From: Paenibacillus pabuli | GTDB lineage: Bacteria > Bacillota > Bacilli > Paenibacillales > Paenibacillaceae | NCBI RefSeq assembly: GCF_039831995.1 | Contig: NZ_JBDOIO010000004.1 | Location: 868,001-932,000 of the forward strand | Reading direction: 5' to 3' | DNA: 64,000 nt | In this document: one piece after another, positions 7,966 to 17,886 of the stretch | Layout of the letters: each line of letters begins with the position of its first letter | Position numbering within the stretch: the stretch's first letter is position 1 | The notes under the pieces: model-generated | Databases searched by the model: none | What the model was told of the DNA's origin: nothing | What the model saw: the letters and a program-made list of their open reading frames with translations, nothing else | Translations under genes and position numbers: made by a program

Positions 7966-10900
7966 ATGAGTTTGAGAAAAAGTTTTATCGTTTTTCTGGT
8001 CGTTTTGTTCGTGATGGGGACTATTCTTCCGACAAGCGGATATGCGCTTTCGGATCAAGCAGATGCCATAATAATGACCGAAAGCAGCGCGGAGAATGTT
8101 GATGTATCTATGGAGGATTTAGCTTTACCAGACGCTGAAAATCTGGATGTTTTTGATCCGGACATTCACGAAGAACCAGAGGGTGTGGATGAAGATATCG
8201 AAGATCTAGAAGATACACCAACGGTAACTGAAGATACGTATGGTGAGGGTTTCTTTACGACTCAAGCCATGGCATTAGCTGAAGAGCAAGTTATTGTAAT
8301 GTATCCTGGTGATTCTTATAGTTTCACGAATACTGGAACTCGCACTCGGTCCTTGAGCACAGATGCTGCCACATCGAGAAGCAGTTCTTATGACTATGTC
8401 GTATATAGAGCAGATGGAAGTATTTCAACAGATAACTTGAATTCAACGAGCAGCTTATCCGTAGGAGCAGGGTATACCGCTGTTGTGACTTCAAGTGGGA
8501 GCAATGCTTTTACAGCAGCTATACCGGCTGATTTCACCTATAATATATCCGCCAATCCTGCTTTAAACAAAGTAACTTTGTCTAAAGGCGAGAGCTATCG
8601 GTTCGTTAATGAAGGTACACAGTCGAGAGCCATAAGCGCGGACACGTCTACTGCTCAAGACCGAAGATATGACTATGCCATTTATCATGAAGATGGAAGT
8701 CTGGGTAGTTCAAATTTTGAATCAACCGGTAAACCTTACATAGGGGCAGGATACGAGCTCATCATTACAGGTGCCGGATCACAACCGGTTACCGTCGGAC
8801 TCCCTTACGAAGTCTACAGTGGCGAGTGGAGCGATGAACCTGCGTATACCCGAGTGACGCTGGGTCAAGGCGAAAGCTACCAATTTACCAATATCAGCGC
8901 TAAATCTGATGCGCTCCAAAGTGATGGGTCCACCAAAGACAAACATGATTATGTCGTTTATCTTCCGGACGGGACGGAAAGTTCCACCGGGACGAATACA
9001 TCGACTAAGCCCACGGTAGCTGCGGGGAGAACCGCTGTAGTGACCTTGGTAACAGCAACACCCGTAACGTATGGTGTACCGTATCGGACATTTGATGTTC
9101 AAAAGGCTGGTGGCGATGCCATTACTCGAGTTAACGTATATCCCGGAGAATCCGTGATTTTTCGAAATAATGGTTCCTTAGCCAATCCGATTAAAAACAA
9201 TGCGAGCAGCTCAAACGGAGCCCTTTTTGATTATGTTCTGTACACAGCAGAAGACGTCGTTCATTCAGATGGCTTCAACAAAAATACAAATCCGATCATT
9301 CGTTCTCAGGGTTATGCAGTTGTGACCGTTGTCGGACAGGTCCCCATTGAGTTTAGCTACACGGATGATTTCTCGGTCGAAGACAGCATGGAACCTGCGT
9401 ACCATCGGGTAACACTGAACCAGGGAGAAAGCGTGACATTCTGGAATAACAGTACCGACCGGGAATATCTCGACAGTGATGCGTCTACCAGCCAAGGGCG
9501 CATATTCGACTACGTGACATATTACCCTGATGGCACAGAACGGAGTACAAAAAAAGCAACGGCAGTTGAACCTGTTGTATTTTATGGGAACAAAGCTGTA
9601 GTTACGAATGTATCCGCTCAACCGGTAACCATAGGTGCGATTTACACGATTTTTGATGTAGAGGGTCGACCGAATGAAGCGCTAAGCAAGATTACCGTGT
9701 CTCCAGGCCAATCTGTAAAATTCCATAATGGCGGTTCACTTAGCAACCCGATCCGGAGTAATGCCAAGTCGGTAGGTTCTCTATATGATGTCGCGGTGTA
9801 TAAAGCGGATGGTAGAGCACACAGTGACAAATTCAATAACAATGGTAGTCTCGCTACAATTCCATCCGGTGGTGAAGCCATCGTTACCGTAGTGGGAAGT
9901 ACACCCGTATTATTCGAATACACGGATGATTTCTCTGTAGTGGATAGCCAGGAACCGGCTTATCTGCGTGTGACTTTGAATCAAGGGGAGAGTTACGCCT
10001 TCAACAATACGAGTTCAGATTCGGAAAGACTCCGAAACGATGCTTCCAGCAGCGCTGGACGAGTGTATGATTACACGATTTACAACGTAGATGGAACCGA
10101 GTCCAGTAGCAGAACAGCAACTGCGATTGAACCGACAATTTTGGGTGGCAAGAAAGTTGTCGTTACGAATGTCTCTGGTCAACCTATAACGTTTGGAGGA
10201 ATTTACCGCGTCTTCCGCGGACAAGACGATGAAGTGCCTTCACCTGAATTGGAAATCACCATCAACCAAGGGCAGAGCGCAGTGTTTACGAATCCGGGTT
10301 CGGAACCTGCTGAACTTCAACGGATCGCAGGAGAAACTTCCGTTGTGGATTATGTGGTCTACGATAAAACGGATAAAGCATTGTACTTTGTGGAAGGTAG
10401 AAGTCATGCAACATTGGAGATTCCAGCGGGTGCAACGCTTGTCGTCACCGTAGTATCTTCGGAGCCGGTAACGATCCAATATGCCTCTCCTGTGACAGTC
10501 AGTTCGAGTCAGGAACCTGCACTCATCAAACGGGATTTGGCGCCAAACAACACGGTGTTGTTCTCGAATACATCATCCTATGAAGCAATGCTTGCGGGAC
10601 CTCCTATAGAAGGAGGAGGCTATGATTACGTTATTCGAGACCAGAACCAAGTCATTGTTAGAGAAGGAAAGAACGCGACAGGAGCACAATTTGTGCCTGG
10701 GCATTCTGACATCCAGGTGCAGAACGTATCAACTCAAACGCTGCATCTTGTAGGTGCTTATCGCCAATTTGTGGTCAAGGAAGTGAATGTGGAGTTTCTG
10801 ACCTTGTATGAGAGTGTAGAGACGGCGTTGCCTACTGTTCAGCAAGGCAATGTGTATTATCGTTTTTCCCCATACGGTACTGGTAAGTATCGGATCGCAA

Positions 10901-11265
10901 TTAAAGAGTCAGGAGACTTTTCGATCGAACCTAGGCTTGAGTTATATACAGATAAGGAACTGAGCAATGCAATAGCAGCTTCAGTGGAACAGGAGCAGGT
11001 GTATGGTGAACAGTATACCGTGCTGGAGTGGGAGCTTCAGGGTGGACAGACCTATTATCTGAAGCTGAGTGAAAAGGATGGAAAATCAGTTCAAGGGGTC
11101 ATTAAGGCTGCTCAAATGTACATTCGTAATGATAGCTCTTATGAATATGGCTATGGCAATCAATTGCTTAAAGTTGTGTTATTTACGGGAGATCAGATTG
11201 TATTTGAGTATGATCGCAATGGAAACCTGACGAAACGTACGAAAAAGATTTACCCCTTTAATTAA
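7966..11265 (+). CDS. secreted tandem-repeat protein upstream of the RHS toxin
   Basis: This 1099-residue protein begins with a signal peptide (basic start, hydrophobic core, cleavage probably near residue 26). A strongly acidic stretch follows at about 30-95. Then come about nine tandem repeats of 80-100 residues with the pattern L-x-x-GESY-x-F-x-N, then YDYVVY-x-x-DG, then G-x-x-AVVT-x-V, which suggests beta-sandwich modules. The C-terminus ends in FEYDRNGNLTKRTKK, a motif of the YD/RHS repeat type. No sortase motif, S-layer domain or catalytic motif is visible. The RHS toxin gene starts only 31 bp downstream, so the two are very likely one operon. A role in display, secretion or partner binding for the toxin is inference. 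Confidence 0.85.
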   Translation: MSLRKSFIVFLVVLFVMGTILPTSGYALSDQADAIIMTESSAENVDVSMEDLALPDAENLDVFDPDIHEEPEGVDEDIEDLEDTPTVTEDTYGEGFFTTQAMALAEEQVIVMYPGDSYSFTNTGTRTRSLSTDAATSRSSSYDYVVYRADGSISTDNLNSTSSLSVGAGYTAVVTSSGSNAFTAAIPADFTYNISANPALNKVTLSKGESYRFVNEGTQSRAISADTSTAQDRRYDYAIYHEDGSLGSSNFESTGKPYIGAGYELIITGAGSQPVTVGLPYEVYSGEWSDEPAYTRVTLGQGESYQFTNISAKSDALQSDGSTKDKHDYVVYLPDGTESSTGTNTSTKPTVAAGRTAVVTLVTATPVTYGVPYRTFDVQKAGGDAITRVNVYPGESVIFRNNGSLANPIKNNASSSNGALFDYVLYTAEDVVHSDGFNKNTNPIIRSQGYAVVTVVGQVPIEFSYTDDFSVEDSMEPAYHRVTLNQGESVTFWNNSTDREYLDSDASTSQGRIFDYVTYYPDGTERSTKKATAVEPVVFYGNKAVVTNVSAQPVTIGAIYTIFDVEGRPNEALSKITVSPGQSVKFHNGGSLSNPIRSNAKSVGSLYDVAVYKADGRAHSDKFNNNGSLATIPSGGEAIVTVVGSTPVLFEYTDDFSVVDSQEPAYLRVTLNQGESYAFNNTSSDSERLRNDASSSAGRVYDYTIYNVDGTESSSRTATAIEPTILGGKKVVVTNVSGQPITFGGIYRVFRGQDDEVPSPELEITINQGQSAVFTNPGSEPAELQRIAGETSVVDYVVYDKTDKALYFVEGRSHATLEIPAGATLVVTVVSSEPVTIQYASPVTVSSSQEPALIKRDLAPNNTVLFSNTSSYEAMLAGPPIEGGGYDYVIRDQNQVIVREGKNATGAQFVPGHSDIQVQNVSTQTLHLVGAYRQFVVKEVNVEFLTLYESVETALPTVQQGNVYYRFSPYGTGKYRIAIKESGDFSIEPRLELYTDKELSNAIAASVEQEQVYGEQYTVLEWELQGGQTYYLKLSEKDGKSVQGVIKAAQMYIRNDSSYEYGYGNQLLKVVLFTGDQIVFEYDRNGNLTKRTKKIYPFN

Positions 11266-11296
11266 TAATTGTCTAAATCTAGGTTGAGGTGATGGA

Positions 11297-14200
11297 GTGT
11301 TTAAGAAAATAACGATCATTTGGCTTTGCGCCATTTTGGTACTTAGTGGACTCGGTTCTTTTGGATATGGGGGACAAGCAGCTGCGGCAGAAGGGAAGGA
11401 TTCTATTCCTTCTGCAACCTACATTACAATCCATAGTTTAAAAGAGCAATTTGGTATTGGAGAAGATTGGATTGTACAGAAACTAGATCAAGGGTACTCA
11501 TTGTATCAACTGTACAAGGCTTTACAAACAGACCGCACAGGCGGCGAGGCAGCAGAGAAATGGCTAGAAACGCAAGAGACTAGTAAACCGATTCAAATGG
11601 AGGGGCTAAGCCCTTCCGGATCGCCACAAGAAAACACATTTTCAATTAACGCCATTGTAGAAGATGCTCCAGGTACCGGAACGACCGTGGATGAAACGGG
11701 GCTAAACCATGTCGATATCCGGGACGATGCATCACTGTACATGACGTCTTATGGAGCGGAATCGATTTCCACTGCTACAGGGGAGATGATGGTTAGTAGC
11801 ACAGACCTCTCTCTACCAGGCCTGATTCCGTTTGATCTGACACGTATCTATGACAGTGCTAGAGCAAGTGGACAGCTCGGCGTTCAATACGACGAAACGA
11901 CACAAACCTATTCCAATGTAGTCACGCCACGTAAGGAAGAACTCAATACGGGATTGGGACAAGGGTGGCGCTGGGATATACCCTACATGGAAACTCGCGG
12001 GGATGAACGGTTTATCCTTATTCCAGGCGTAGGTTATTATCGCCTAAACGCTAATCTTGAGCTTGAAGGTTACGTATGGAATGATTTAACCGTGAAGCAA
12101 GATACGACTGTGACTGTGGATGGTCAGTCCAGCAGTTACCGTTTGTCGATCCGGAATGGCTACGATTATTTGTTTAACGGAACCGGAGAGTTACTGCAAA
12201 TTACAGATGGTTACCGGAATACGGTGGATTTTCAATATACAACATTGGATGGAAACCAAGTCATCTCCCGGATTCAAAATAGTGAAGGTCAGGCACTGAC
12301 TTTTGCTTATGACAACCTGAAGGTTACCGTACAGCTTGCCGGAACGGACCGGAAAGTAACGTATACACAGCGGGAAGATGAAGGTATTCGCATTTTGCGA
12401 GAGTTTACCGATGCACTGGATCGGACAACGACGTATACGTATTACTATCCGGAATCCAAATTCAATTTCCTGCCTGAGCTGCAAAGCAATCAGAATGCGC
12501 ATGGTATAATGCATACTGCTTTATTGTCGCGTATTACGAGTCCATCTTCTGCCATTACGGATTACGCATACATTCCGGCGATCAAGCAAATGGGTGATGC
12601 TTCTTCCTATTTCGTCTTTAAAGTGAGAGAGCGCAAGAGCCATTTCAGTACGACCGATGGCGAAGGTACGTTGGACAAAATCAACTTTGAGTATTCTGGA
12701 GAAGATCTGGACTCTTATGGCCAACCAGCCACATGGACAACGAAAATTAAGGCTGCACATACCGTGGATACGTGGACGTTCTCCAAAACGTATGGCGCTG
12801 CCACTGAGCCTGAACTGATTTTTGCAGATCAGCATACATTAACTGGTGATGACGCAACCTATACCACGACATTTCAATACGACAGCCAAACGAAACGGAA
12901 TCTCCCGACCCTAATGACAGAGTGGGTCAGTGTAAGTGGTCTTTCTGGCGAGAAGCTGACTATGACTATGACATACGATACTAACGGTATGTTAACGTCA
13001 GCGAAGCAAAGCACAGGACAGGAATCCACCTTTGCTTATGAAACGGGAAAATCCCCCTACCATTGGGTTAAACCTGTTCGAAATACTACAAAAGTGAACA
13101 GTACGTTGGAGCAGTATAGTGAAACAACATACAATAATCAAGGTTCCATGTTACGTAGCACTATCAAAAACGGATATGGCGGACAAGTACTCTCCGATTC
13201 AGAAGTGAAGCTGGATGATAAAGGCCGCGTCATCAGCAAAACCAACAAAGGTGGTACGCTGGCCAAAGATCGTACTGTGACACTCATTTATCAACTGAGT
13301 GCAGGGCATCTGTTGGAATCGACTTCGCTGAACGTGCATGATGCCGCTGGCAAAGCAGAATCTCTAGTGGAGTCGTATAGCTATACGTCTGCCGGTCAAC
13401 TGGAGACAACGACGAACGCTGCCGGTGAACAAGAAACGAAAAAATATGATCAAATTGGGCGTCTTCTTCAGATTCAACATGCCGATGGTACGCAATCAAC
13501 GAACTCATATGATGATACAAATAACATCATTACAACTATGTCAGCCGACGGCTTAGTCACTTCACAGCGGTTTAATCCGCTTGGTCTACTTGTGGAAGAA
13601 GAAACTGCGGGTGCAACTTATAAATATGCCTATGATGGTGAAGGCAATGTGATAGCTTCGGAAGATGCCGAGGGTAATGTGACGAGGTATGTGGTCAACG
13701 CGTTTGGACAAAAAACGGAGACTCAATATCCAGATGGAACCACGGAAAAAACAACCATCGATCCTGTTGGACAAACCGTTACGTACCAGGACGCTTCAGG
13801 GTATCAAACACGCGAGATATTGGATATGCTGGGACGTACGACAGCATTAGAGGAGTATCGAGACGGCAAATTTACTCCGTTACAACAAAGTGAGTATGAC
13901 CTAAGCGGAAACGTGACTGTGTCCATTGATGGTAATGGGGAGCGGACAACATATACGTATGATGCGCTTGGCCAAATCGCTACGGCAACCACGCCAAAAC
14001 AAGAAACCAGTCGTTATTTTTACAACTATCTGGGGCAAGTGACCCAAGTTGTTTCTGCTAACGGACAAACGGTGACCAAACAGTATGATGAATTGGGCCG
14101 GATCATCAAGCAGACCCCACCGAAGCTGGATGGTTCTGCGACTACCTTCTATTATGATAAAAAGAGCAATTTGATCAAAAAGCAGGATCGGCTCGGGAAG

Positions 14201-16117
14201 ATCACCGAGTATACGTATAATAGCGACAACATGCTTACAGGGTTCAAAGGTCCGGATACGTCTGTATCGTATACTTACGACGAGATGGGCCGTAGAACGT
14301 CGATGACGGATGATCACGGCAAAACGACCTATTCATACCGTGATACGGATGGTATGCTCAGTGGGCTCGCCTTCCCGGATGGAACCGAGCTGAAATATGA
14401 AAACAATACCCAGCAGCGGTTAGGATATACCCTTACTGATGCAAACGGACAATCCTTGCGGGTACACGGTGAATTGGACATGATGAACCGGGTCACTTCC
14501 ATGGATATCACCTCAGGAACAGGGGGCGCTTCAGCGCTCGAAGCATCGGCCCAGACGCCTGTGGATCGAATGACCTTTAGTTATGCGTCGAACAGTTTGC
14601 TGGAAAACGTATCGTTTGGGAAAGGCCTTAGCACAAGCTATCAGTACGACGGATATGATCTGTCAGGAGTCACCGTTTCCCAAGGAACGACTTCAATGCA
14701 CCAATTCGACTATCAATACGATGGAAATAAAAACACCACCTCTAGAACTCAAAATGGTACAACCGACCAGTTCACGTATGACGAGCTTAGTCGAATTCAA
14801 ACAGAATCTGGTACCGTGCAGGAGACGTATACGTACGATGCGAATGGCAACAGGTATACTACAGGCAGCGGTAAGGTATACGGTCTGAAAAATGCAGAGT
14901 ACACGTATGACAGTCAGAATCGGTTGGTCAATGCGACTGGTGAAGGAAAGACAATAACGTATAGCTACAACGGGGACGGTTTACTGTATGAGCGCACCGA
15001 AGGCGACCAAACTAACCGTTATTACTACGATGAAGAAGCTAAACTGATGGCGGAAGCCCAAGTGGCGTCCGGGAAGGCTGAACTGACCTACGCATATATC
15101 TATGATCTGTATGGAAAACTATGGGCGCGCCAGGACAAGCAAACTGGAAAATTGGAATATTACCAATTTAATGGTCATGGTGATGTAGTCGGACTTGTGG
15201 ACGATACTGGTCAAGTGTTGAATGAGTATACGTATGACATCTGGGGAGGACCACTCACAACAGAAGAAACGGTCTCAAATGTACTCCGTTATTCGGGCGA
15301 GTATTGGGATGAAGCAGTAGGGCTACAGTATTTACGAGCCCGTTGGTACGATCCAGGCATGGCTCGATTTATTGGGGAAGATACGTATGAAGGTGAACTG
15401 GAAGACCCGTCAAGTTTAAACTTGTATTCATATGTAAGCAATAATCCATTGAAGTATGTAGATCCAAGTGGGCATAACAAGTTTGGAACAACAACTTACG
15501 GCAATTATGCTCATACAGCTTTACAGAATATATTTAAACTAATAAATTTATTCACTAAAACACCTATTGCATTTACTGAAAAAGGTGTTACTCTAACTAA
15601 TGGTAAAAGAGGAAGAGTAGATCTAGCTTTACAAGTAAGTGAACATCAATATGAAATTTATGAACTCAAACCGATAACTTGGGCTAATAATGCAAAATTA
15701 ACTGCTACAGGTAGGGACCAATTAAAATCTTATATCACTGGGATAATTGTAAATGGATTCAGGGGAGATACCTTAGCAACAGCAGTTGCTGGGACATCAT
15801 GGAATCCTGATAATATTTCTATTCCAAGCCCATATAATTCAAAGAAAGAAATCGTCTATTACACATACTATGCGATTCATCCAGGTATGATATATTATGG
15901 GGAGAGGGATAAGAATAAAGTTAATCCTAATAAACTTCTAATTGAAAACATACCTGTCCCGAATGAATTTGACTTAATTGAAATTCTCAATAGAGTATTT
16001 TCTGCGGAATTTTCTCCAAATGGTTCTTTAAATCCAGATGGGACTATTAAGAAAAAAAATAACTTTGGAGGCTTACCTGCTCCTTGGGGAATTCCGATAA
16101 TAATACCAGTAATATAG
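11297..16117 (+). CDS. secreted RHS/YD-repeat polymorphic toxin (WapA-like), nuclease-like C-terminus
   Basis: This 1606-residue protein starts at a GTG after GAGGTGAT. It has a signal peptide of about 30 residues. A unique domain follows (to about 100), then the YD-repeat shell and the RHS-associated core (about 1334-1393), which ends at VDPSGH. The final 213 residues are different in composition (AT-rich DNA). They contain GRVDLAL near 1439 and YELKP near 1454, followed by a helix with GRDQLKSYI. This D...ExK layout matches restriction-endonuclease-fold toxins (Tox-REase), which cut DNA. The core would encapsulate the toxin tip, as known for RHS and TcC proteins. The immunity gene starts 14 bp after the stop. 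Contact-dependent or secreted antagonism of sister cells is the expected role. Confidence 0.9.
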   Translation: MFKKITIIWLCAILVLSGLGSFGYGGQAAAAEGKDSIPSATYITIHSLKEQFGIGEDWIVQKLDQGYSLYQLYKALQTDRTGGEAAEKWLETQETSKPIQMEGLSPSGSPQENTFSINAIVEDAPGTGTTVDETGLNHVDIRDDASLYMTSYGAESISTATGEMMVSSTDLSLPGLIPFDLTRIYDSARASGQLGVQYDETTQTYSNVVTPRKEELNTGLGQGWRWDIPYMETRGDERFILIPGVGYYRLNANLELEGYVWNDLTVKQDTTVTVDGQSSSYRLSIRNGYDYLFNGTGELLQITDGYRNTVDFQYTTLDGNQVISRIQNSEGQALTFAYDNLKVTVQLAGTDRKVTYTQREDEGIRILREFTDALDRTTTYTYYYPESKFNFLPELQSNQNAHGIMHTALLSRITSPSSAITDYAYIPAIKQMGDASSYFVFKVRERKSHFSTTDGEGTLDKINFEYSGEDLDSYGQPATWTTKIKAAHTVDTWTFSKTYGAATEPELIFADQHTLTGDDATYTTTFQYDSQTKRNLPTLMTEWVSVSGLSGEKLTMTMTYDTNGMLTSAKQSTGQESTFAYETGKSPYHWVKPVRNTTKVNSTLEQYSETTYNNQGSMLRSTIKNGYGGQVLSDSEVKLDDKGRVISKTNKGGTLAKDRTVTLIYQLSAGHLLESTSLNVHDAAGKAESLVESYSYTSAGQLETTTNAAGEQETKKYDQIGRLLQIQHADGTQSTNSYDDTNNIITTMSADGLVTSQRFNPLGLLVEEETAGATYKYAYDGEGNVIASEDAEGNVTRYVVNAFGQKTETQYPDGTTEKTTIDPVGQTVTYQDASGYQTREILDMLGRTTALEEYRDGKFTPLQQSEYDLSGNVTVSIDGNGERTTYTYDALGQIATATTPKQETSRYFYNYLGQVTQVVSANGQTVTKQYDELGRIIKQTPPKLDGSATTFYYDKKSNLIKKQDRLGKITEYTYNSDNMLTGFKGPDTSVSYTYDEMGRRTSMTDDHGKTTYSYRDTDGMLSGLAFPDGTELKYENNTQQRLGYTLTDANGQSLRVHGELDMMNRVTSMDITSGTGGASALEASAQTPVDRMTFSYASNSLLENVSFGKGLSTSYQYDGYDLSGVTVSQGTTSMHQFDYQYDGNKNTTSRTQNGTTDQFTYDELSRIQTESGTVQETYTYDANGNRYTTGSGKVYGLKNAEYTYDSQNRLVNATGEGKTITYSYNGDGLLYERTEGDQTNRYYYDEEAKLMAEAQVASGKAELTYAYIYDLYGKLWARQDKQTGKLEYYQFNGHGDVVGLVDDTGQVLNEYTYDIWGGPLTTEETVSNVLRYSGEYWDEAVGLQYLRARWYDPGMARFIGEDTYEGELEDPSSLNLYSYVSNNPLKYVDPSGHNKFGTTTYGNYAHTALQNIFKLINLFTKTPIAFTEKGVTLTNGKRGRVDLALQVSEHQYEIYELKPITWANNAKLTATGRDQLKSYITGIIVNGFRGDTLATAVAGTSWNPDNISIPSPYNSKKEIVYYTYYAIHPGMIYYGERDKNKVNPNKLLIENIPVPNEFDLIEILNRVFSAEFSPNGSLNPDGTIKKKNNFGGLPAPWGIPIIIPVI
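11596..15475 (+). repeat. RHS core, copy 1 of a 3.9-kb direct repeat
   Basis: This segment matches 21971-25841 in the same orientation. Similarity begins at AATGGAGGGGCTAAGCCC and ends at the CAT codon of DPSGH. Copy 2 is nine bases shorter, owing to a 6-bp deletion (GVGYY to GYY near 12030) and a 3-bp deletion (KGGTLA to KGTLA near 13250). Identity is patchy: nearly perfect to about 12785, then clearly lower to about 13990, then high again to about 14650. Confidence 0.9.
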
Positions 16118-16131
16118 AAGGGACGATTCCA

Positions 16132-16839
16132 TTGGATATCACCAACATAATTAAAAAAGAATTAGCTGAGAGACTTCATAAACTATCATTTGAATATCAA
16201 AATTCATCAATAAACCCCTGGATTTTCGTTAGATCAAGAGATGGTTTTTCAAAAGAGATTATTGAAATTGATTTGAGTGACTATCAATCTTACGCTATTC
16301 GTTGTACCTTTCAAACTGACCTCAAGTCAATCAGTAGTACTCAACTTGCTGAAGGTACAGTTCATGAATGGTATGTTTATAAAAACGAAGAAGAATTATT
16401 TTCTATTCTCAAACTATTCGGAGAAATTACGGAGAAGTTTGGGTTAGAATGGTTTGCAAAAAATGTAGCCAACCAACCTTTTACAATACCTAATTACCTG
16501 GAAAATGACTGGTTACAATCTATTGATAATTTCATTCAGACAAATCAACTCGAATTAGAAAGTTCTAGTGCACTGCTTAAACTGGATGAACTAATTGCAC
16601 AGGGGTTGAATCCAAATGAGATTTATTTGGCGGGCTTTTGTTTTGGAGAGATGATTGTTAAACATTTTGGAGCAGTTTGGGAATTTGATAAAGAACAAGG
16701 CCCAATGATCAAAAATATCGGAGGTCTTCCAAATTTCAATAAAAGTCCACATAATTTGGTGGGAGCTGTATTGGGTCAAAACAACTTGACTCTACAAAGG
16801 TATTATAATGATATTAAGTTTGTAGTAGATCAATTATAA
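16132..16839 (+). CDS. probable immunity protein for the RHS1 toxin
   Basis: The start is taken as TTG at 16132 because AGAAGGGA lies nine bases before it; the frame is open back to 16084 inside the toxin gene, where there is no binding site. The 235-residue product is acidic and soluble, without a signal peptide, so it acts in the cytoplasm. The N-terminal part (DITNIIKKELAERL, then WIFVRSRDGF and AIRCTFQTDL) looks like a small alpha/beta immunity fold, distantly like DUF4304. The second half, from about 150, contains LAGFCFGEMIVKHFGAVW. Its position directly after a toxin tip, its AT-rich DNA and its size all fit an immunity gene. The family name is uncertain. Confidence 0.72.
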   Translation: MDITNIIKKELAERLHKLSFEYQNSSINPWIFVRSRDGFSKEIIEIDLSDYQSYAIRCTFQTDLKSISSTQLAEGTVHEWYVYKNEEELFSILKLFGEITEKFGLEWFAKNVANQPFTIPNYLENDWLQSIDNFIQTNQLELESSSALLKLDELIAQGLNPNEIYLAGFCFGEMIVKHFGAVWEFDKEQGPMIKNIGGLPNFNKSPHNLVGAVLGQNNLTLQRYYNDIKFVVDQL

Positions 16840-16998
16840 TATAACCACAATGTTCATTCGCAAGAAGTTTAATGGTAATATTAATTCAACAAAACGCAAA
16901 CACAAACAAACCGCCCGTTTAAAAAAATTGTCCATTTGGGTTGTACGCACATCAATTGCTTTAATTTTATATTCTAAATAACGCTACTTCTATACATC

Positions 16999-17046
16999 AA
17001 ACAGGTTGATTATGGTCAGATACCACCGTAATTGACCTGTTTTTTA
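16999..17046 (+). terminator. terminator of the RHS1 toxin-immunity operon
   Basis: AAACAGGT pairs with ACCTGTTT, with an inner partial pairing, and is followed by a run of T. It abuts the left end of the IS30-type element. Confidence 0.7.
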
Positions 17047-17048
17047 TT

Positions 17049-17883
17049 ATGACGGATTGTCAAGTCAAGTGCGACAGTTCCTCTGAAAAGGATTCATGAG
17101 CAGTTCTCCACCCCAGCAAGATCCGTGCCTTTCGGGAAAAACTCTCGAAGTAGTCCGTTCGCATTCTCATTGGAACCACGTTGCCAGGATGAATATGGAT
17201 CAGCAAAATAAACGTCCAGGTCATGGGTTGCTTCTACATTCGCATAGCAAGCAAACTCCTTTCCACGGTCGGCCGTGGCGGTAAGAAAGGTCCCCTTCGG
17301 GTACTGTGAGATAGCTACACCGAGGGCGATTTCCATGGACAAGGCTGTCCGATCCGGCATGAGAACGGCGGTATACAGACGTGTCTTGCGTTCAATGAAC
17401 GTGGCGATGCATCCTTTGCTTTTTCCACGACTCGAAACCATCGTGTCTAGCTCCCAGTGTCCAAATGTTTCACGAGAGCGAACCTCTTTGGGACGCTGAG
17501 CAATGGGCTTTCCAATCCTGAATCTACCGCGCGTTTCAGCTGGTTTCTGACGCTTTCCTTTGTGACGGAGTACTTGAAGCAAACCACGCATCAGCCGGCC
17601 GTTGTAGATCCAGCGATAGATGGTTTTAAAGGAAACAACAGGCAAGCCGTCCCTACGAAAACGTGCCATGATTTGCTCTGGAGACCACGTCTTGTGAAGT
17701 TTTTCCCTGCTGATGGAGGATTTCTAGCTTGCTGCGTTCGATTATGCTAAGATGTGTGTAGCTCATGGTGGATTCTCCTTGTGTGAATGGTTGTGTGAGA
17801 ACTTTCATTCTACACGAATCCGGCCATGGGCCCTTTTTTATTTATTTCCAGTAGGTGTCGCACTTCATATTACAATCCGTCAT
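17049..17883 (-). mobile_element. internally deleted IS30-family element
   Basis: The ends are imperfect 28-bp inverted repeats, 17049-17076 and 17856-17883. Both start with ATGACGGATTGT on the outside and share AAGTGCGACA on the inside. The element is about 835 bp, shorter than the roughly 1.0-1.1 kb usual for the family. It carries a broken IS30-type transposase on the minus strand. No target duplication is obvious. Confidence 0.85.
17094..17766 (-). pseudogene. IS30-family transposase, disrupted
   Basis: An ATG at 17766 begins MSYTHLSIIERSKLEILHQQ, the usual IS30 N-terminus, but after about 22 codons the middle of the helix-turn-helix region is missing. The sequence resumes in another frame with HKTWSPEQIM. 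The remaining 191-residue frame keeps the catalytic triad context: WELDTM, TADRGKEF and WQRGSNENANG with its glutamate. The C-terminus is also cut, since after KGTDLAGV the sequence runs straight into the terminal repeat. Both deletions should abolish activity. Confidence 0.88.
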
Positions 17884-17886
17884 ATA

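Noticed and set aside
13901..14317. Minus-strand frames of 100-160 codons inside both RHS cores
   Set aside because: They recur in both copies simply because the YD repeats are the same; no start signals.
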